Below, piece by piece: positions 58,455-64,000 of a stretch of DNA of 64,000 nucleotides. The stretch lies in NCBI GenBank assembly GCA_002189035.1, contig CM007990.1, forward strand, positions 5,642,001 to 5,706,000. The letters run 5' to 3'. Position 1 is the stretch's first letter; each line of letters begins with the position of its first letter. The DNA is from Utricularia gibba. Its lineage: Eukaryota > Streptophyta > Magnoliopsida > Lamiales > Lentibulariaceae. Below the pieces are notes generated by a model. The model saw only the letters and a program-made list of their open reading frames with translations. It was not told where the DNA came from and made no database searches. The position numbers were made by a program, and so were the translations under genes.

Positions 58455-59624
58455 ATGGAGACCAAGCCCAACTTTCAGTTTCTACTACTGCATTCCCAGA
58501 GAAGCAACAGATATTTCCCTTCTCTGGTTTTTCTCTTTTCTCTCTATCTCCTTTCGCTCTATCTTCTTTCTTACAACGCTGCTACAGTCGCTTTCCCGCT
58601 GCGGAATGTTTCTTGGAAATCGAATTTGGAAACCCATCGGCCGGTTTCACGGAAAAATCGAAGCTTGGCGGTTGACACGGATAAGGCTTTTGAAGATAGA
58701 GTTATGGAGTTTTTCGAGGGTAATGCCTCTGGTTCTTCATGTGAGCTTCGGTTCTTCATGACCTGGGTTGCAACCCATGAATCTCTTGGAGAAAAGGAGA
58801 TGCTCGCTATAAACAGTTTGTTCAAGTTTCACCCACATGGCTGCTTGATCATAGCTTCCACTTCACTCGATTCAAGGATCGGGGACAAAATCTTGAGACC
58901 CTTTCTATCCAAGGGCCTGAAAATTGCTGCTCTCGCACCAGATTTTGATTATCTGTTCAATGGCACTCCTGCTTTGGCTTGGTACAGGAGATTAATGCAG
59001 GGGAATGTGAGTTCAGGGGATGTGCCATTAGGCCAAAATTTGTCGAATTTGATTAGACTTGGGCTTCTGTACAGATTTGGTGGGGTTTATGTGGATACAG
59101 ATGTCATAATCTTGAAGAGTTTCAAGGGACTCAAGAACGTGATCGGAGCTCAAGCTTGCGACCACTTGACTGGTAACTGGACCAGACTGAACAACGCTGT
59201 GATGATCTTCGACCCGGGGCATCCCCTGCTGTACGAATTCATCAAGGAATTCGCACGAACATTCGATGGCAACAAATGGGGCTTCAATGGGCCTTATTTG
59301 GTTTCTAGGGTAGCCCGTCGACATGGATACAACTTCACTGTGCTGCCGCCGGAAGCCTTTTATCCGGTCAACTGGAGGAAAATCCGAACGCTTTTTGAGG
59401 GGCCGAAGAGCTTGCAACACTCAAAATGGCTGATGCTAAAGATGAAGCGGATTCGCAGCCAGAGCTTCGCACTTCACTTGTGGAACAAGCAGAGCAAAGC
59501 GTTTGAGATTGAGAACGGAAGCATCATCCACCGGATCATCATGAACACTGATTTGAGCAAGAGATTTACAGCGATCAATGGTACAGAAAAATACATTAAT
59601 AGAATAAAAATTGATGTAAATTAG
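58455..59624 (+). CDS. alpha-1,4-glycosyltransferase-like protein (Gb3 synthase / DXD family)
   Basis: Intronless gene for a Golgi type II membrane glycosyltransferase of 389 aa. A short N-terminal cytosolic part is followed by a signal anchor (YFPSLVFLFSLYLLSLYLLS, about residues 20-40) and a stem. The catalytic domain has FFMTWVATHESLGEKEM, ALAWYRRLMQGN, LSNLIRLGLLYRFGGVYVDT with the DTD metal-binding triad, and NNAVMIFDPGHPLLYEFIKE. NGPYLVSRVARR follows, then a C-terminal part ending in ALHLWNKQSK and IIHRIIMNTD. Plant relatives are labelled lactosylceramide 4-alpha-galactosyltransferase-like by homology, but plants lack that substrate, so the true acceptor is unknown. An earlier ATG at 58216 is in another frame. 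Confidence 0.88.
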   Translation: METKPNFQFLLLHSQRSNRYFPSLVFLFSLYLLSLYLLSYNAATVAFPLRNVSWKSNLETHRPVSRKNRSLAVDTDKAFEDRVMEFFEGNASGSSCELRFFMTWVATHESLGEKEMLAINSLFKFHPHGCLIIASTSLDSRIGDKILRPFLSKGLKIAALAPDFDYLFNGTPALAWYRRLMQGNVSSGDVPLGQNLSNLIRLGLLYRFGGVYVDTDVIILKSFKGLKNVIGAQACDHLTGNWTRLNNAVMIFDPGHPLLYEFIKEFARTFDGNKWGFNGPYLVSRVARRHGYNFTVLPPEAFYPVNWRKIRTLFEGPKSLQHSKWLMLKMKRIRSQSFALHLWNKQSKAFEIENGSIIHRIIMNTDLSKRFTAINGTEKYINRIKIDVN

Positions 59625-59955
59625 AAAAAAAAAGCATTTTTTTTACGGTAGAGGAATTTGGAGTTACTGTTCAGTAATTTGGGAGGAAATTCAAATCGGA
59701 GGTAAAAAAATGGGGCAGCAGTTGAGATCAAATCTCGGCGCGTCCTTGACGACGGGAACCGCCTTGGGTGCGCTTGCTGATGTCATTGTCCTGGGCGGTT
59801 ATTCTCCAGCATGCAGCAAGTCGCCACTATGGTGCGCCAGCCTTTAAATTCAAATGACTCGTTTCAAACTAGTCACTTTTTTTCTGGCGTCGACTTGCAT
59901 TTCAGTATATGGTTCAACTGGGATTCAGTTGTAATAGGAAGTTCATTCAAGAGCA
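59625..59955. other. intergenic, GID8 promoter and leader
   Basis: No gene seen between the glycosyltransferase stop and the GID8 start. Confidence 0.55.
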
Positions 59956-61597
59956 ATGTCTCATACAGTCATTACTGCTTCGCGTAGGCATAGATTTGTT
60001 GTAAGTAGAATACTCGGAGGAGAAGTTTGGTTTGGTTTGGATTGGATTTGTGGGGGTAACTTCGGTGCATGTGGAATCAGATCGCCATTTAGGTTTTCCT
60101 TTTTTTTTCACCTGGATTGGGTTTCTTGCTAGTAGAATTAGATGGAAGAGTTGGTTTCTTGAGTGTTTTGATTTCGTCGATGTGTTGAATATGATTCATA
60201 TGACTTTTTCATTTCTTGATTTCTTGTGGTTTCTTGGCTATGGCGATCTGCTTGAATTTTATGTGGAATATGAGCTTGCTTTGGGGATCCTCTGCTCTGG
60301 TTGTCTCTTACTTCCATTAGATTCAATAGGTTGTTTGCATTAATCTGCCACTGCTGTCCTCTTCTTGTTTCATATTTATAGACAGCAAAGCCGATTATAG
60401 GCAGGGAAGAGTGGGAGAAAAATCTTAATGATGTTATTGTTAGAAAGGAGGACATGAATAAATTGGTAATGAATTTTCTAGTGACGGAGGGTTATATGGA
60501 GGCTGCTGAACAATTTCAAGCTGAGTCAGGGACAGAACGTATCCTTGTTGATATCTCTTATTGCTGAAATGTTTTCAAGAAAATGCATTTCTTTGGTTAA
60601 AAAGTCTTAATGCAAAATAAGCGGACGTTGATCTTGCCACCATATCTGATCGTATGCTGGTTAAGAAGGCGGTACAAGATGGAAACGTGGAAGATGCTAT
60701 AGAGAAGGTTAATGACTTGAACCCTGAGGTATGGTTTAGTTTTACGTCAATTGGTTCTCTGTTTCGAGTGCAGTCATGTTCTTGTGGTTTGATATTCCTC
60801 AAATCCTGTAACTATAGATGTTGATGCTTCTGGATGTAGATACTGGACACAAATCCCCAGCTGTTTTTCCATCTCCAGCAGCAAAGATTAATTGAATTGA
60901 TACGAAATGGGAAGCTTAATGAAGCTGTGGAGTTTGCTCAGGAAGAACTTGCCCCAATGGTGGAGGAAAATGTGAGTTTTCAGATTTGCCCATGACTTCA
61001 CATCACGTTTCAGTTTCATGTTTTGATCCACAGGCATTTGTTTTCAGAGCAATATATATATTTAATGGCGTGGTTAATTCTCAGCAAAGCTTTTTGGAAG
61101 AATTGGAGAGGACTGTTGCAATGCTTGCTTTTAAAGATGTTGCTCGTTCTCCTGTGGGAGATTTGCTAGACATGTCCCAGCGATCCAAGACGGCCAGTGA
61201 GGTTAATGCAGCAATCTTAACCAGTCAGAACCAGGAAAAAAGTATGCCCTTTCAGATTTTTTAAGAACTGGTTCACATCCATTCTGCACACCATTTGTCT
61301 GTAGTTGACGCTCCCACTTCCTTCTGTTTTTCCCACTGTTAGCATTAGCTGTGTTCTCCTTCCATTTCTATGTCCCAAGATGAGCTCTGAGTTCTCTCCA
61401 TGTCTTCTATTTCTGCAAGTTCACATAAATTTGCAGGCTTCTTACACCAATTCCTCATTTTCTTCGTTGTTACAGATCCTAAGATTCCAAGCTTACTCAA
61501 AATGCTGGTCTCGGTGCAAGACCAGCTTGACGAGAAGGCCATTTACCCTCGGATCAACGATTTTTTTACCGCAGCTCTTGAAGACCGCGATGCCTGA
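59956..61597 (+). CDS. GID8: GID8-type LisH-CTLH-CRA protein
   Basis: Subunit of the CTLH/GID ubiquitin-ligase complex, homologous to yeast Gid8 and human TWA1. Six exons, 59956-60000, 60382-60538, 60622-60728, 60840-60971, 61085-61241 and 61476-61597, join in frame to give 239 aa. After a short variable start ([11 protein letters not shown]) come [14 protein letters not shown] and the LisH motif ([20 protein letters not shown]). The CTLH region is [40 protein letters not shown] and [20 protein letters not shown]. The CRA part is [36 protein letters not shown] and [20 protein letters not shown]. The length is normal for the family. The first exon is the least certain, because a start inside exon 2 is not available. 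Confidence 0.9.
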
Positions 61598-62399
61598 TAC
61601 CGGATTCTTGGAGATGACCAGGTGATTGTAGTTAGAATCTTGTAAAAAGAATCCTCCCTGATTTCCTTCTCCAGTATAGTTCTCTTCATATGGATGGATT
61701 CACTTGATCCGTCTGCACATGATGATTGTTTTCTCCCCCCTGCTTCTGTTGATGAGAAACAAGAGGCGGTTAAAAGTCTCAGTCCATGCTGCTAAATAAC
61801 TAACGATTTGAACCAAATCTACTGTTCCCACGCCTATGTCAATAGGTTGGGTGAAAAATTTTTGACATTAGCGCAGGATGAGTTAGTTCTATCACACGTA
61901 ATTATGTTACAATTATGGTGATTAGGTGTTGATGTTTGGAGCAGCCTTTGGTAAGTTTAATTTGGCACCGTTTATCAAAAAGTATTTTTAAAATAGAAAT
62001 TGGGATTATATGAATTAGTAAAAATTATTCATATATAATAATAAAAATTTGTAAATTATAATTTTCAAACGACCAATAAAAGGCTTTATAGCTTTTTTGA
62101 ATTATTTAGAAAATTGTTTATTGAACCCTCGAATTTTCGTTTGAGTTGGTTTTCTTTATTAATCTTTTAAATATTCTAATTTTAAGAAGCGATAGAAATT
62201 TGGGTGACGCTGACCGGGGTAAGTCGTCGACTCATTCTACTCTTCAACCGTCTGAATCTAAGAAGAAGCTCCGCTGTCAGAAGATTCTTCTCGGCGAAGC
62301 AACGTTCGTCTCTCGGCTGCGCTTTTATTTCTCTCGATTTCAATATATATTCTTCGTGTATCAGATCTCGGAGAGTTTGATTGCTTATTGCTTTAGAAA
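61598..62399. other. intergenic, GID8 3' flank and SCAMP promoter
   Basis: 3' UTR of GID8, an AT-rich block at about 61970-62110 that resembles part of 57429-57480, and the SCAMP leader. No gene seen. Confidence 0.55.
61979..62031 (+). repeat. possible dispersed AT-rich repeat (copy also at 57429)
   Basis: AAGTATTTTTAAAATAGAAATTG and the following AT-rich bases closely match 57429-57480. A similar sequence in reverse orientation occurs at about 45290-45325. No terminal inverted repeats or target-site duplications could be fixed by eye. Confidence 0.35.
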
Positions 62400-63987
62400 A
62401 TGGCCGGCCGTTACGATCGCAATCCTTTTGAAGAAGAAGAGGAAGTTAACCCATTCGCTGTAAGTTTTTTATTATTTTTGTATTGAGTTTGGATCGTGAA
62501 CTTTTCGTTGTCCATCTTTAGTTGTTGGTTCGATTGATTTGACTGAGTCGCACTCCGATTTCGGATTGATTTGAGGTGAATTTATGTAGGAGGGGAAAGG
62601 AAGGCCTTCTGGACAGCCGAAGTTTGGTGGAGGTTCATTTTTTACTACGGTGAGTTCGATATCACGAGGCTGTCACAGTTCAGAGAAGTCTACTTCAGAT
62701 AGATTTTTTAAAATAGGCATTTAAATTACTTAAACCGATGCTTTGACAAACCTGGTTTTGCTCATTGTTTTTCTTCGACCCGTGTTGTATTTAGAATCCT
62801 GGTAGCACACCTCCTGCAGCAAACTCAAGGCTCACACCTCTTCCTCCTGAGCCTGCTGACTTTTATAATCCTACTGCAACAGTGGACATCCCTCTTGATA
62901 ATTCTTTGGTATTTAAATGCTCTCATGCTCACTTCGATTATTTCTTTTTTTTTTATTATTTTAAATTGAGTGCTTATCGTATGAAACCTAACATTTATCT
63001 CAAAATTAGGACTTGAGAAAAAAAGAGAGAGAACTGCAAGCCAAGGAAGCTGAACTTAAAAGACGGGAAGAGGTATTCTAATAGCTGCTGGTTAAATTGT
63101 GTCTTGTGTCTTACACTTCCTAATCTCATGCATTGATAAAATTCAATCTTATAATAATCAAGACAACTTGAGTGGGCTTCTTAAAAAAAAACGGAAGAAG
63201 ATCTGAGTGGCTCTTGAGTTCCAATGGCTGTGCAGCGTCATAGGCCTTCAAAACTTTAGTCATAGTGAGATATTTGTATAATTTTGAACATGATTTTAAT
63301 ACTATAAAGATGCTCACAGGAAGTCAGACGGAAAGAGGAGGCTGCTGCGCGAGGTGCTGTTTGTCTAACTTATTTTTACCTTTTTGGGTACATATTCAAT
63401 CATCTACTTTTTGAGCAAGCACTAGGGAATGCCAATAATATCTCATTGCAGCTGGCATTGTCATTGAGGATAAGAACTGGCCTCCATTTTTCCCTATCAT
63501 TCACAATGATATTGCGAACGAGATACCTATTCATCTGCAGAGGATGCTGTATGTTGCATTCACGACCTTCTTGGGTAAGGCTCTTGCAAAGTGGTTTGAT
63601 GAAAGCTGCCGTTTCTTTTTTTCTAGTTAGTTTTTGCTATCTGAAAACCCAAGTTGCCTTTTCATCGTCAATACTATCCGAATTCGTTGTTTCACATGTA
63701 TGAAAGGAGGCTTTGTTTTGGTTTTGTTGTGGTGGTGACATTTGGTTGTGTTACGCACTCATTTTGGGATGAGAGTTTTATGAGAATGGAAATGAGAGTG
63801 TGACCTGTTGCCATGTTGTGCAGACTAAAAATATTTGAAGTATACCATATCTATCTGATATTTGAAGTGCTCGACTCCATCTAGTTTCCATGACTCCAAC
63901 TAATGGTGGATTACTGTCGTGTAGGAATTACTTTGGCATTGTTTTGGAATATTATAGCAGTGACCACAGCATGGATTAGAACAGGAG
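62400..63987 (+). CDS. secretory carrier-associated membrane protein (SCAMP), 5' part
   Basis: Four-helix membrane protein of the TGN, secretory vesicles and plasma membrane. Seven exons are visible: 62400-62459, 62590-62649, 62795-62908, 63010-63072, 63320-63353, 63452-63574 and 63925-63987. The gene continues beyond the window. The N-terminus [20 protein letters not shown] carries two NPF motifs that bind EH-domain endocytic adaptors. [20 protein letters not shown] and the coiled coil [19 protein letters not shown] follow, then [13 protein letters not shown]. The amphipathic segment [18 protein letters not shown] and the start of the membrane core ([18 protein letters not shown]) come last. 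All seven exon phases agree. Confidence 0.93.
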
Positions 63988-64000
63988 GTTTGTTTCATTT

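Noticed and set aside
58216-58761. Plus-strand frame of 181 codons before the glycosyltransferase
   Set aside because: It overlaps the real gene in a different frame, and its sequence does not resemble any protein.
1-64000. CRISPR arrays, operons, phage, plasmid or organelle insertions
   Set aside because: No regularly spaced repeats, prokaryotic gene layout or plastid/mitochondrial gene blocks were seen; the window is nuclear plant DNA.

Overview
The window is nuclear DNA of a flowering plant, most likely a eudicot. Nearly every gene is split by short GT-AG introns, and the gene set is plant-specific: chlorophyllide a oxygenase, chloroplast SECA2, a GASA/snakin peptide, UGT72-type glucosyltransferases, a WAT1-like transporter, AAP amino-acid permease, LYM1, SWI3C and a MEKK1-like kinase. 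AT-rich intergenic tracts and the absence of recognisable retrotransposon coding sequence indicate gene-dense euchromatin. An asterid origin is possible, but I cannot prove a species or order.

Layout, left to right. 1-4.0 kb: 3' part of a CBE1-like (eIF4E-binding) gene. 4.8-5.5 kb: LEA_2/NHL-type membrane protein. 6.3-12.8 kb: two tandem UGT72-like genes that flank a tRNA-Gly(UCC) and a POB1-like BTB gene. 13.9-16.2 kb: MEKK1-like MAPKKK. 16.5-20.1 kb (-): oxysterol-binding-protein-related protein with a PH domain. 21.1 kb: GASA peptide. 21.8-22.1 kb (-): small membrane protein. 22.8-24.3 kb: PLP aminotransferase. 25.0-26.1 kb: p24-delta cargo receptor. 26.1-29.4 kb: a gap with no gene I can support. 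29.4-31.1 kb: WAT1-related transporter. 32.1-33.5 kb (-): unrecognised coiled-coil protein. 33.7-35.4 kb (-): LYM1-type LysM GPI protein. 35.9-38.3 kb (-): CAO. 38.9-40.0 kb (-): YIF1. 40.9-44.9 kb: SWI3C. 45.8-47.7 kb: AAP3-like permease. 48.1-54.8 kb (-): SECA2. 55.4-57.3 kb (-): clathrin light chain. 58.5-59.6 kb: alpha-1,4-glycosyltransferase-like protein. 60.0-61.6 kb: GID8. 62.4 kb to the end: SCAMP, cut by the window edge.

The genes are mostly unrelated housekeeping and signalling loci, not a pathway cluster. Several belong to the endomembrane system (p24, YIF1, SCAMP, clathrin light chain, ORP), which I take as coincidence. YIF1 and SWI3C are divergent and share a roughly 0.9 kb promoter with three TGGGCC/T (site II) motifs.

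The most important structural observation is technical. Five otherwise intact, conserved genes (LEA_2, CAO, SWI3C, AAP, clathrin light chain) each have one reading-frame break equivalent to one missing base. Four breaks lie at short G or C runs, and the fifth lies beside a T run. A base-calling or assembly homopolymer artefact explains this better than five independent pseudogenisations. Those genes are annotated here over the full conserved span, with each break marked. I found no convincing undescribed biological system. The best biological leads are the Phe-for-Tyr change in the CBE1-like eIF4E-binding motif, the UGT duplication block, the unrecognised coiled-coil gene and the 3.3 kb unexplained gap.
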